DNA from: Mesostigma viride
Lineage: Eukaryota > Streptophyta > Mesostigmatophyceae > Mesostigmatales > Mesostigmataceae
Direction: 5' to 3'
DNA: 64,000 nt
Assembly: GCA_009746045.1 (NCBI GenBank)
Contig: RPFO01000041.1
Span: 4,466,920-4,530,919, forward strand
Position 1 is the stretch's first letter, and each line of letters opens with the position of its first letter. Below the pieces are notes generated by a model. It saw nothing but the letters and a program-made list of their open reading frames with translations. It had not been told where the DNA came from and did no database searches. Below, in pieces: positions 1 to 10,630 of this stretch. The position numbers and the translations under genes are program-made.

Positions 1-1053
1 CCAGCTCTCAGCTTTTAGACAGATAGACCGACTTGACAGTCAGCATTCATGAGCTTCCTCAGTACATTGTACTGGGCTGGGGCCTTGTGTGGCAGCTTGG
101 TCAATGCATCAGCAGGGTTCTCCTCGCCAGGGATATGCTTCAAGTCAACCAAACTGGCCAACTCCTTCAGCAACAAATAATCCAGGTCCCGGCTTCTGGC
201 CAGCTGCTTGTGAACAAACTGGACCATACCCATGCTGTCTGTTAGCAACAACGTCTCCATCTGCAAGGACCAAGGGGTAACTGAAGCCAGCTGAGTCCAG
301 CTTTATGTACAAACTGGACTGGATCCCCTCACATATGGCCCTGCATTCTGCCACATCTGAACTGATACAGACCCTCTTCTGCAGTCTGCTGTACCAGCTG
401 AACAAACTTGCCCTGCTCTGATAGAAAGCAAACAGAGCAGCAGATCTCCCCCTGACCTTAGTGACCTGGCGAGCATCCATGGAACTGTCAACAAAGATCT
501 CCAAGGTGTTAGGCTGGGCAAAGTCAATCCCAGACAAAATCAGATCAGGGGTACTCTCCACCAACTGGGCTATGACGATCGAGGCTTCTCATCCTTAGCA
601 CCTCATCAGGCATTCTGCTGTGCATCATCAATGATAGGGCCCACAGGTGGCAGCTAACAAACCACGCCCACATGCCTCTCAACTTGGGACATGTCGTGAT
701 AAGCACTAACATCTCTAGTGGCAAGGACCAAGGGATACATATCTGAAGCAAATCCAGCAAACAACGTAATGTTATTCTTAGGCTAGATTGTCCAGATCCC
801 CTCTCGTAGGTCCTTCAGCCTGCCACATATGCCCTTATCCAGAGCACAGATCAACCCTCACATACAAACTGTACATGTCAGGCTGAAACTCATTCAGGAA
901 CAACCATACTGATAACCATGAAGCAACCATCATTGCAGGGTACACATAAGCATCAGATGATAGAGGCACTGAGAAGAAAACCCCACCCAGGCTGAATAAG
1001 GCACCACACCGTGGAGCCAACCTTGGGCTACCTCGTGCACAGATCCATATCAC
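1..1053 (-). pseudogene. Decayed Copia RNase H fragments (two degenerate copies)
   Basis: The minus strand of about 15-564 encodes pieces clearly homologous to the RNase H end of the Copia element at 7327-15771: shared blocks are VDSSMD, VRGR, WYSRLQ, AECRAICEG, TDSMGMVQFVH, ARSRDLDYLLLKE and NPADALTKL. A frameshift near 266 separates the two halves, so it is a broken copy. A second, much weaker copy of the same region appears to lie at about 570-1050: the stretch around 716-770 (GGCAAGGACCAAGGG) repeats 255-300, and 790-830 resembles the AECRAICEG codons. The fragment runs off the left edge of the window. It shows that the Copia family has older relatives here. Confidence is high for the first fragment and low for the second. 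Confidence 0.75.
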
Positions 1054-1119
1054 ATCTGACAGTGTAACACCCCGAGGTCAAACATCAGTAAGGTTTTTCA
1101 GTCCCTGAAACATGTCCTC

Positions 1120-1372
1120 AGACCAGCCAACTCCCATATCACCCTGGGAGAAACCAAATCCATGGTTTTACAGCAAAACAGTCGTGGACAGAGTAAATCA
1201 TCCCAAGACCAGCCAACTCCATAATGAGGAGACAACCAAACTATATGGTTTCACAGCATCACATCTGGGATCAATCATAACTTCCAGGCCAGCCAACTCC
1301 AAACTAGGAGGAAACCAAATCCTATGGTTTTACAGCAACACACCTGGGAACCATCACAACTTCCATATGCTG
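1120..1372. repeat. Three degenerate ~85-bp tandem repeats
   Basis: Three successive units begin with CCAGCCAACTCC (about 1125, 1210 and 1292). Each continues with an AGGAGAAACCAAAT-like block, then ATGGTTTTACAGCA, then a CCTGGGA-like block. Units are 80-88 bp and diverged by substitutions and small indels. No coding sense is seen; this is probably a leader or LTR remnant of the Copia debris around it. Confidence 0.6.
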
Positions 1373-2323
1373 ATTGTCATACAGCAATCAATCTGAACAT
1401 GCACAGGCCAGGGACAGGGTCAACTGGAATCACACATCCATCATCAGCAACTCACGTATGCAGATGCTGATCTGTATATACCCTCCACAGTCGGCCTTCA
1501 GCATTCAGCAGGTTTCAGATTGCTCTTGAAGCATCCTCTGCAGGCTCCATAGTCCCGGACCTTGTAGACTGGAAATTTTCTTCAGGAAGCTTGTGCCAAC
1601 CCTTCAAACATAATCTGGTTTCTTCTCCATCTGGTAGCCAACTTTAAACATGCTGCACTGTTCCAACATTTTCTTTCTTTTTGAGGACATAATAATTCCC
1701 CAAAGCAGCATGGTTGCTACAAGAAACCATATATGTAAGCAACTGCCAAAACGGGAGACAAATATAAATCTGGCACTCAGCCATGTATGTATCCCCTGGC
1801 AACACTCAGGTAGTACCTCCTGCCACTCTGACAGCCTGAACTCAACAGGAAAATCTGGATCCACTTGACAATATTATTAGCCCCCTCAGGACACTGGTCT
1901 GCATCTCTGGAAACTGGAATCTCTGGAACTCTGGAACTCTTGAATTCTGGAAATCTGGATTTCTGGATTTCTGGTTCATCACCTTCAAGCTCGACAGGTA
2001 TCAGGCAGCTGAAGCTGACAGCATCTCAGGTTCACTTGCAGACACAGAACTCTGGACCCAGCAACACTCCAACGTACCACATTGGAGAATCCAGGATTAG
2101 GAACCCCCTTGCAACAGACCCTGCAGGTCTTGTACATAGTATGGGGGAACACTATTATGGATAAACTGTAAATACAGGAGTGATATTGCAGAATATACCA
2201 TGAACACTGCTTGGATGAGGAGCAATGCTGCCAACGGTTATATTTTCTGGCAACCTGCCAGTGCATATCGGGTATCATCAGTTTTCCATTAACACTGGAA
2301 AGTTAGGGTTTATTAACCAACTG
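1373..2323. other. No recognised gene; short CTGGAA/CTGGATTT direct repeats
   Basis: Nothing coding is recognised. Between about 1895 and 1980 short words (CTGGAATCT, CTGGAACTC, CTGGATTTCTGG) are repeated in tandem with variation. The rest is unique sequence between two Copia fragments and may itself be decayed element. Confidence 0.4.
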
Positions 2324-2790
2324 TTAATTTTCCCCTAAGGCATGTTGAGGCCCTTTCCACGTGTGTCCCAACACAAAGCTAGACACCCAGGGGCAACTTG
2401 GCTCACCGACCAGCAGTTCTCCTGTATGCTGACCAAGATCCCATGTCAGAGACCTGAGCATTGGTATCCACTTTAATGTTAGCAGCCTCAGGACGTAGCA
2501 CCTGGATGAGCATGCTAGCCATCTTGGCACCGTCTTGTGCTTTGCCTAGCCAAGACCACAACATCTCTCTGGGAATCCTCCCAACGCAGTTATAGGCGCA
2601 CACCCGATCAGGCCTGGTGTTTGGCCGATCAATCCAGGGGTGCAGCCTGCCTGTCTGCTTGCCCAACCACCGTATATGAAGGTACCCCAGGGGCCTGGCC
2701 AGGGTCACCCTGGGGCCTCGATACAGCTGTAGCAAACTGATCCTCTGCATTACACCTGCAGCTGGCAAAGCTCAGGTACCCAGGTATAAC
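2324..2790 (-). pseudogene. Decayed Copia integrase-tail/protease remnant
   Basis: A minus-strand reading contains KVDTNAQVS, preceded by a block resembling MADVIRALM of the intact Copia polyprotein at 10610-12552, where the equivalent motif is EVDTNSQVSVI. The order, a basic spacer followed by a retropepsin-like DTN motif, matches the unusual INT-then-protease layout of that element. The reading frame breaks straight after the motif and continues in other frames, so it is a relic. It gives independent support that DTN, not DTG, is the family state. Confidence 0.55.
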
Positions 2791-5738
2791 TGACTCCCAT
2801 CAGCTTACCTGTCCTTGAATGGCTGATCACAGAACAGGCATATTATTGCTAAGGTGATGTTTCCAAAACCACTCAAAGCATTTATGGCCAACTGGTTTCC
2901 ACCTGGCTCACCACGCCAAGCCCAGCTGCCTAAACCTTGAAAATCAGATGCAAATGCTTGACTTCAGATTGTTGGCACAAATCAAAACATCAAACCGAAC
3001 ACTTGTTAGACCCTTCCCACACTTCAATCCAGAAGAGGTACTTCCTGGGTCTCGATCACTAATTACACACCAGCACATGGTGGTAACGGCCAACCGCGAG
3101 GCCCTTATCCACACCCTTATACAACTGTAATAAGGGTGCCCTTCCCTGTCATGCACTAGACCAGGGGCATTCTGCACAATGCTGTGAGTTGCCCACCCTC
3201 ACACATCAATACAGAGATCACATGGGAGCTCAACCTGACCCTGTGCAAACAGGCCAGTCACCAACAACCGTCAAATTATTGCAGTAATTTTGGAAACACA
3301 TTCAGCATCTGATCCCCCAGTGTGTTCATGCTTCAAGGAATAGCAACACCATGCTAGACCGAGCCTGGGGCTGTCCCTCACATATCCCTTAACAGGAATG
3401 ATGTACTCAACACCCGCTCGGGGACACACTCAACATACAAGCGGTGGAGAAAACGGCATGTTACTTGGCCCTCAAGCCCCTTCACACGCAGAACAGCACA
3501 ACTGTGCTTCGGCTACTGCATACATGACCCAGAAACAGCACGTCTTCAGCGAGACCTCCGGCTATGGGAACCCTTCAGCTCTCGCCTTATACGTTATCTG
3601 GCTACCCCCGACCAACAAAACCATCCCTGCCTGCCAGTCGCTGACTCAGGAAATGCTGACCTTGTAGGAGCTGCCTGCCAGTCACGTACACGCGCGCCAA
3701 CTAATAATGGACGCACCATCCATTAATTCCTTGCAAACTCCACGAGTTCTGCAATCACGGCCTCAATGCCATGATTCTCATAGCGCCATACCACATATAG
3801 CAGTGGAATGCTGAGAGCAAATATGCAATTAACTGCAACCTGCAGCCATCATTTGCCATCGCTCTACATACTCTAGATCTGCCGCCTGCGACATACCCGG
3901 TCGCTCGCGACATACCCAGTCGCCTGCGGCACACCCAGTCACTCGCGACATACCCAGTCGCCTGCGACTCGCGCCAGCATACTCGCGTCTCGCCAGGTCG
4001 CCTGTGACATTCTAGTCGCCCCGCGATACTTCGCCTGGCCATCCGCTCTTCTTGCTGCCATCTCTCGCCGCAGTCGATGCCCGACGTCCTCGCGTCGCAG
4101 CAATGCAATCATCACGTCGCGCAGCACTGCCATTACCTTGCCGCTTGTCGACATTGTCACCCGCGACTCGGAAAATTAACCAGGAACAACTTCTTCTCGC
4201 TGCTCCCCAGATGCCGACGCTCTCTCGTCGCAGTCTACACAACTTCACCCTCTAGCTGCCGACACGCCCACACCAGCGCCGTTCACAATCGCTCATCAAG
4301 CGGTATAAAGAGAACTCGACAGCAATCTGCAGCTTTGCAATATAAATCTGGAAAGATTGACGATGGATAACTCCACACCGCACAAACTGCAACCTTGGAG
4401 ATGACGCCTCGCGTAGCTCCTCGAGCTCGCGACCAGCACAGCTCGCAGCTATGTCGACTACATGCATGCGCGAAAACTCGCGGCCAGCATACTCGACAGT
4501 CAACACCAGCCGAGCTTGTCGTAGCCAACACTGCAGCAACATGCTTGACCGCCACCCATGGCAGCGAAACGCCTTCGCTTGACGAAAAATCTCGAACGCT
4601 TGAAACTCGTAGCTTCACTCAGCTGCAAAGCATAGCCATGCCGCAAACCGGAACGCAACCAATGATCTCGACTCGATCCATATGCATGCCGAACCGCATG
4701 CGCAGTTGACTCTTGATAGATCTGGATAACTCGATCCATTAAAACCCAGCAACCCACAAGGATCACTAAAAGCCGATTCCGCAACATCTTGTCATCAGGA
4801 AATGCGAAACAGCCAGGAGCGCTCGTCAACACGTAGCAGGCCAGCAACGAAACTCATTCGTCGCCAATAACGTGCCCGCAATCTGGATAGCTCAGGAAAC
4901 CTTCACGCAGCCAATCCAGCTAGTCCTGGCGTACAAACGCCCACCAACAACCTCCAAGATAAACTTAGCCTCGGCCGTCGTTGGGAACTCAACCATTCCC
5001 GGAACGCATCATAAACCGATAATCTAGTGCTACGCCCTTCTAGCTATCCGCTAGTCTCGATTCCGCGAGTATCCGCAGCAGTCCAGCGCAGGATTAAACT
5101 CGACGATGAAGCCCAGGCAGTAAACCGCCTTAATAGAACCGGAACATCGTTGTAATTTGAGTTAAAGCTCAATGTGTAGGGATAGATAGATTCCAATGCG
5201 CGCGGATAGATTCATCATGAGAATGGTTGGAATGGAGCTTGGTTAAAAATATAGGCTTACAGCACTCGTGCACGTGAGTGCTTAGGCACTAGTTTGCCAA
5301 GTCAAGGCAACACACGTGAGGCGGGCTCGCAAGAGATCTAACCAGTTGGCACTGGCCTATTCTTTATATACTTGTGCACTGTGCTTTGCTAGGCCTGAGC
5401 AGCCTCGTAGGCCTGCTCAGTATTAACACCCCCGGTACAGTATTAACAACCTGTACAGCGTCCAGATCCTATACAGTAGGTCTGCCATACAGGCACAGTG
5501 ACCACAGAGTACAGTCCACAGTGATTATTGCGTCTGCACCCAATAGTCCAGGACTAAGCCTGCGGTACCAACAGACCACAGGTTAAGGTTCCTATTTCCT
5601 GCGTACGACGTATTAATCCAATACCGTCGTAGGTTCAGCACCTAATTCCTGTCAGCCCAGGAATTACTGTCGACCCCATATGCCGTCGGCACATATTCAC
5701 GCGCGACTTAGAAGAACAGCCGGCTCGCGCTCGCGCGC
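2791..5738. other. Intergenic stretch without recognised genes
   Basis: No open frame here shows a recognisable domain. About 3886-3975 holds imperfect repeats of a GCGACATACCCAGTCGC-like word. 4020-4860 is rich in CTCGCGAC-type words, which keep several short frames open by chance. No RNA gene was identified. Confidence 0.4.
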
Positions 5739-5739
5739 G

Positions 5740-6247
5740 ACCGGGAAGTCGGAACGCCATAACTTTCTTGATACTTGTCGGAATGACCTCGTTCCGGTGC
5801 CGCTGGAATCGCAGAGATATGCCAAATCAGGATCACGCCAATGCGCTTGGCGTTAACTATAGCCACACAAACACCCCTTTATACATCTAAGTCACGTGAA
5901 AACCAGCCAAACCACATACTACCGTCCTCTGCACATATGGTAACTCCTATGTTCAAGGTTTGACGTCGTTCTGACAAGAGCTGCCCAAGTTACAACCATT
6001 CCAAGACGGCCAACCATGTAGTAGACACTACAAGGAAATTAGAGTAACCATTCAGCCACACTAGCACCTCCTTCTTCATCAAAGACATCTGCAAACTGAC
6101 CAAAACACACATAATTAACTCTTGCACGCTGACGGCAACGCATGCTCAATGTGGGGGGTCATTGTGACAAGAACTACTCAAGTTGATGGGTTTCCTGTAT
6201 GACCACCTGACAAGGCGCTAAGGACCACTCAGTAAGTTAGTAACCCC
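5740..6247 (-). repeat. Dispersed ~190-bp-period repeat, inverted relative to 21326-21800
   Basis: 5868-6247 is an inverted, diverged copy of 21326-21710. It includes the ends GGGGTTACTAACTTACTGAG and AAGGGGTGTTxGTGTGG (given in the orientation of the other copy). The recurrent box CTTGTCAgAATGAC occurs in reverse complement near 5962-5977 and 6159-6172, and in forward orientation near 5778. No coding sense is seen. It looks like two units of a complex satellite or part of a mobile repeat. Confidence 0.7.
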
Positions 6248-6499
6248 TGGCAGGCCGGGCGGAACTGCAGCCGGAGCTGCAGGCGAATTTTGTTGGCTCA
6301 TCGCAGCCGCCAGTCTGCGTTGCGTAGTCGAGCGTTTGCTCGTCATAATATTGCGTTTTAGGTTCGGAAAAATATATCAGCGTGTGCGTCTTAGAAAGAC
6401 GAAGCGATAGTGATATTCACGGCCGAATTTGGTGCCCAAACGTGAAAGTTATGAGCTCCGCCGTCAGCCATGGCTACCTCGTGGCTCGAGTGGCTCGTT
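6248..6499. other. Unassigned sequence left of the GATG array
   Basis: A GC-moderate unique stretch. Open frames read into the microsatellite only because a tetranucleotide repeat lacks stops. Confidence 0.35.
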
Positions 6500-7326
6500 G
6501 GATGGATGGATGGATGGATGGATGGATGGATGGATGGATGGATGGATGGATGGATGGATGGATGGATGGATGGATGGATGGATGGATGGATGGATGGATG
6601 GATGGATGGATGGATGGATGGATGGATGGATGGATGGATGGATGGATGGATGGATGGATGGATGGATGGATGGATGGATGGATGGATGGATGGATGGATG
6701 GATGGATGGATGGATGGATGGATGGATGGATGGATGGATGGATGGATGGATGGATGGATGGATGGATGGATGGATGGATGGATGGATGGATGGATGGATG
6801 GATGGATGGATGGATGGATGGATGGATGGATGGATGGATGGATGGATGGATGGATGGATGGATGGATGGATGGATGGATGGATGGATGGATGGATGGATG
6901 GATGGATGGATGGATGGATGGATGGATGGATGGATGGATGGATGGATGGATGGATGGATGGATGGATGGATGGATGGATGGATGGATGGATGGATGGATG
7001 GATGGATGGATGGATGCATGGATGGATGCATGGATGGATGGATGGATGGATGGATGGATGGATGGATGGATGGATGGATGGATGGATGGATGGATGGATG
7101 GATGGATGGATGGATGGATGGATGGATGGATGGATGGATGAATGGATGGATGGATGGATGGATGGATGGATGGATGGATGGATGGATGGATGGATGGATG
7201 GATGGATGGATGGATGGATGGATGGATGGATGGATGGATGGATGGATGGATGGATGGATGGATGGATGGATGGATGGATGGATGGATGGATGGATGGATG
7301 GATGGATGGATGGATGGATGGATGGA
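6500..7326. repeat. (GATG)n microsatellite, left part, ~827 bp
   Basis: About 206 uninterrupted-phase GATG units, with only a few point changes (GCATG near 7015-7030 and GAATG at 7139-7143). It ends exactly where the Copia LTR begins (7327) and resumes at 15772 after the other LTR, so both parts are one array split by the insertion. The long open frames through it (MDGW and HPSI repeats) are consequences of the repeat, not genes. Confidence 0.97.
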
Positions 7327-7973
7327 AGTTAGCGAGCAGCCAGAACTGTGAGTTCCTGGTCTCTCACGCCACACAACGGGATGAGCCAAAGTTGCAAGGC
7401 AGCAACCTTTTAACCCGTGCACCAAGCCACGACCGCGGTGAGCGGTTCCACGTCCAATGTGGGAGCCTCGGTTCGTGCTTGCCAAGATGGCTGGTCATCC
7501 CCCATGACCAAGCTATATCCTTTGCGTTGTTCCTCGTTCCCATCGGCGTGACGAGGCACGTGCAGGCAGGCAAGCAAATCCTCAACGTCCACTGGCATCA
7601 GTGCGGAGCCAGGACGAACTGGATTTGCCTAGACTCTGCAACCTAGGAAGTACAGGACCTGTCACAAGCCTGCAAGGCCTAGTATCCTTGCAGACCTGTG
7701 CCAGTTCCTGTAGTCCACCAGTCACAGGCTGCTGCTCCTCTGGTCTACGTGGACCACAGTCACGTGATAGTCAGGCTAAGCCTGTGCAGGCACGGCCTGC
7801 CACGTGTCCTGTCCACTATACCAGAGGACTGTACCTAGTCGGCCACGGACGGCTAGGACTTCGGGACCTCATATCTTTCTTGTCCCTTGTCTGTTTCAGG
7901 CGGTCAGCACGGCGTTGGAAAGGTCTTTCCAAACTGCATCCACTTAGCATATTGGTTGCCCAAAATGCTAACT
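7327..7973 (-). repeat. Copia 3' LTR
   Basis: Direct repeat of 15124-15771, starting AGTTAGCGAGCAGCC and ending AAAATGCTAACT on the plus strand. About four single differences are seen (for example CGACCGCGG against CGACCACGG and a one-base indel in CTAGTCGG/CTTAGTCGG). The orientation of the coding region makes this the 3' copy. Confidence 0.9.
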
Positions 7974-8000
7974 CCAACCCTTTCTTCTTTTGGAGCTGGA
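7974..8000 (-). promoter_or_regulatory. Polypurine tract of the Copia element
   Basis: On the minus strand AAAAGAAGAAAGGGTTGG directly precedes the 3' LTR, the place and composition expected for the plus-strand primer of an LTR retrotransposon. Confidence 0.7.
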
Positions 8001-8983
8001 CCAGCTTGAAACAAACCTAACCTTGCTTGTGCCCACTCAGCCACAGACCGCTTGGTCCCTTGAGGTTGATCAGACCTTTGAGGGCCCAGGTTCCTGCCTC
8101 CTTTGGGTAACAACATATCTGCCCTTGGACCAGGCTAGGTGTACTGGCCAGTGAATCAGAGGTCACCCCAGGTTATCCCCTGACCCCTTGGTCAGCTCCC
8201 AACCTTTCCTTGGGAACTTGGTGCTAGATTAAAGTCAAGGCACATTACCTAGTCCAATGGCTGGGATTACAGGATGCCAAGAACGTACTATTGTGAGTTC
8301 CTGATCTTTCACAGTTATCACAGGCGCCCGTTCTTATGGCGCCCGCCTTGGCCAGCCTTTCCCTTTTATGCTCAAAGAGACTCAGGTAGCACCTATACAA
8401 ATACTGCCTTATTGGGGAGCCCATGTCTTCACTGGGTGTTAAGCCCAGGAATCACTCATGCCAGGCTGTGGCTCTGCTGGGGAATTGAACCCCACCCCAA
8501 CCTCCAGGTTTATAGGTGACCTGGAACTTTACACAAGAGAAACATTACAACCATGGAACAACATGAGAATGACATGACATGATTATGTTTTATTCAAGCA
8601 TTATATAACCCAGAATGTGGCCCCCTGGCAACCATGTTCCACATGGTCACACAACCAGGTTCTTTATTAGCAACAGGTTGGAAACAAGCACTAGAAAACA
8701 TATGTACAGCAACCTGTAAGAACCAACATTCGGGTTGCCCTTGCATGGCCTAACTGTTTGAGGCCAAAGGCGTCGACTTAAGTCCTGGCGACTCTTCTGA
8801 ACCCCATGGGGAGGGCCAGGCATGATTCTCAGCTGGTAGGAGTGACATTCCACACCAACTCCTGTCCAGGAGGGTGTACCTAACCCTGAAGGACCGGCTG
8901 TCAACCAGTAAGCACCAGTCACCACTTGGTACTTTGGTCAAGCAGCCCACTGGGGGCACCCAAGCTGAAGCAAGGCCTGGTCT
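8001..8983 (-). other. Copia 3' untranslated region
   Basis: The stretch between the RNase H stop codon (8984-8986) and the polypurine tract. No conserved domain was seen on either strand. Some short open frames exist but show no similarity to known proteins that I recognise. Confidence 0.5.
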
Positions 8984-9967
8984 CTATGGCCGCCCGTGTA
9001 AGGGGTCCATGAGCCCACGGAGCAGGGGGTACTGCCTCTCCGCCTTCTCCTCCAGCTTGGTGAGGGCATCTGCAGGGTTGTCCACACCAGGCACATGTTC
9101 AATGTGAGCTAGGTAGGACATCTCCTTGAGCAACAAGTAGTCAAGGTCCCTGCTCCTGGCCAGCTGCCTGTGCACAAATTGCACCATGCCCATGCTATCA
9201 GTCCTCACCAGTGTGTGCAGCTGCAACCTACAGGAAGCCACTTGACATAGCTGGTAGAAGAGCTCCCTCAAGTAAAGAGCAGTATGCAGCCCTTCACAGA
9301 TTGCCCTGCACTCAGCAATATCACTGCTGGGTGTAACCCTGTTCTGCAACCGACTGTACCAGGTAACAAGTGAGGTGTGATCTTGCTCCAGGGTAACTAA
9401 TGCTGCTGCCCGGCCCCTGACCTCTGTGACCTTCCTATTGTCCATAGAACTGTCCACATAGAGAACCATGTCAAGGGGCTTGTACAAATCCACAGGACCC
9501 AGTATGAGAGGGGGAGACATCATGACAGCCTGCACCACACTCTCAGCACCCACCTCAACCAGCTGGGAATCAGTAAGTCGACTCAGAACCAGCAAGTCAG
9601 GGGCACATATACTTGCAAGCCATGCCAGCATGCCCCTGATGGTAGCACACCTAGCCTGCGTGATGGGCTCCTGCAATGCATCTACAATCTGCTGTGGGTA
9701 GTCCTTACCACCCTCCATCCTGATGAACCACGAGCCCTTGGCTTGGAACAACGTAGCCTGCATGCCACAGAAGACCATAGGCTCATTCTCCACCATGTGC
9801 TGTATCTTACCCAGCTCAAACCGCTTCTGGATCTTAGCCAAGACAGCCTCAACCCAGTCTGGTGGACCTATGAGATGCAGGTCATCACCATGCAGTGAGG
9901 CAAAGACAGGAAGGCCATTGTAGGACCCTTGGAACAAACAGGGATCCACTGGAGACACAGAACCCAC
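8984..9967 (-). CDS. Copia RT C-terminal part and RNase H
   Basis: About 327 codons that continue RT after a frame change near 9960. The RT catalytic motif reads HGDD (SLHGDDLHL) where Copia RT normally has YxDD, so the aromatic residue is missing. RNase H follows with its acidic residues in place: VDSSM, AECRAICEG, RTDSMG and GVDNPADAL, the last being the usual Copia terminus (ADxLTK). The stop is TAG at 8984-8986. RT copies the element RNA and RNase H removes the template strand. The frame change from the upstream RT block implies either damage in this copy or translational frameshifting. The related fragment at 1-564 shares the RNase H end. Confidence 0.85.
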   Translation of the reverse strand: MGSVSPVDPCLFQGSYNGLPVFASLHGDDLHLIGPPDWVEAVLAKIQKRFELGKIQHMVENEPMVFCGMQATLFQAKGSWFIRMEGGKDYPQQIVDALQEPITQARCATIRGMLAWLASICAPDLLVLSRLTDSQLVEVGAESVVQAVMMSPPLILGPVDLYKPLDMVLYVDSSMDNRKVTEVRGRAAALVTLEQDHTSLVTWYSRLQNRVTPSSDIAECRAICEGLHTALYLRELFYQLCQVASCRLQLHTLVRTDSMGMVQFVHRQLARSRDLDYLLLKEMSYLAHIEHVPGVDNPADALTKLEEKAERQYPLLRGLMDPLHGRP

Positions 9968-10630
9968 AAGTATTCTTCAAGAATTTCTCTAGGCTCTTTC
10001 TCCAGATAATGGGACTGGACCTGAGACCTTCCAACCCTTTCAGAATTCTCAGGTACCTGGCCTTTATCTCTGCTCTCCATACAGCAGGTACAGTCACAAA
10101 GAAAGGAGGGATATCTCTCCAAGTCTGCCTAGCCTGATCTTGGTCACCCTTGAGAAAAGCCCTCTTGAAATCAATCAGCACAGAGCTATAGGGCACACCC
10201 TTAACCAGAAAAGACAGAAATATACACAGCAGAATCCTCCACGTGTCATGCAGCATCCCTGGAGTATAGAGCTCCTCATCTAACAACTGGCCAGTGCCAT
10301 GATACTCGGTTACAACTGGTCTGACATGTGGCACCTGGACACCATCAACCTCCTTGAGCTTGAGGACAAACATCAATCTGAGCAGCTGGTGAACTTCTGG
10401 CAGCTCATCCACAGGTTCTGCACAGTTGGAAACTATCCACTCATGCCCAGAAGCAACAAAGCCAAGAGTCCATGCCTTAGCCATCTTGGGGCTCTGCATC
10501 ATCTCGACTAGCTGGCGCCAGGGAATAGGACTGTGAGCAGCTATCTGGTACCTGTTTACCCCTAACTGCCTTGGATCAAAGGTGGTTGGGATTATCAACA
10601 AGTCCTCAGCTATGGGCTCCTGACCTGAGG
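9885..10630 (-). CDS. Copia RT N-terminal part
   Basis: An open frame coding the fingers and palm of a Copia-type RT. LVKGVPYSSVLIDFKRAFLKG holds the first catalytic Asp (motif A, D-FKRAFLKG, like Copia DVKTAFLNG) and is followed by a long stretch ending LEKFLKNTCGFC before the frame shifts near 9960 to the HGDD part. It is offset by one base from the upstream INT-PR frame near 10615-10625. The product lies upstream of RNase H in the same pol gene. Together these offsets mean no single uninterrupted pol frame exists in this copy. Confidence 0.7.

Noticed and set aside
4020-4860. Several 90-115-codon frames on both strands around 4.0-4.9 kb
   Set aside because: Overlapping frames in CTCGCGAC-rich sequence without any domain or splice context.
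6382-7646. Long open frames (200-400 codons) coding MDGW or HPSI repeats
   Set aside because: They run through a (GATG)n microsatellite that lacks stop codons in several frames on both strands; no non-repeat domain is attached.
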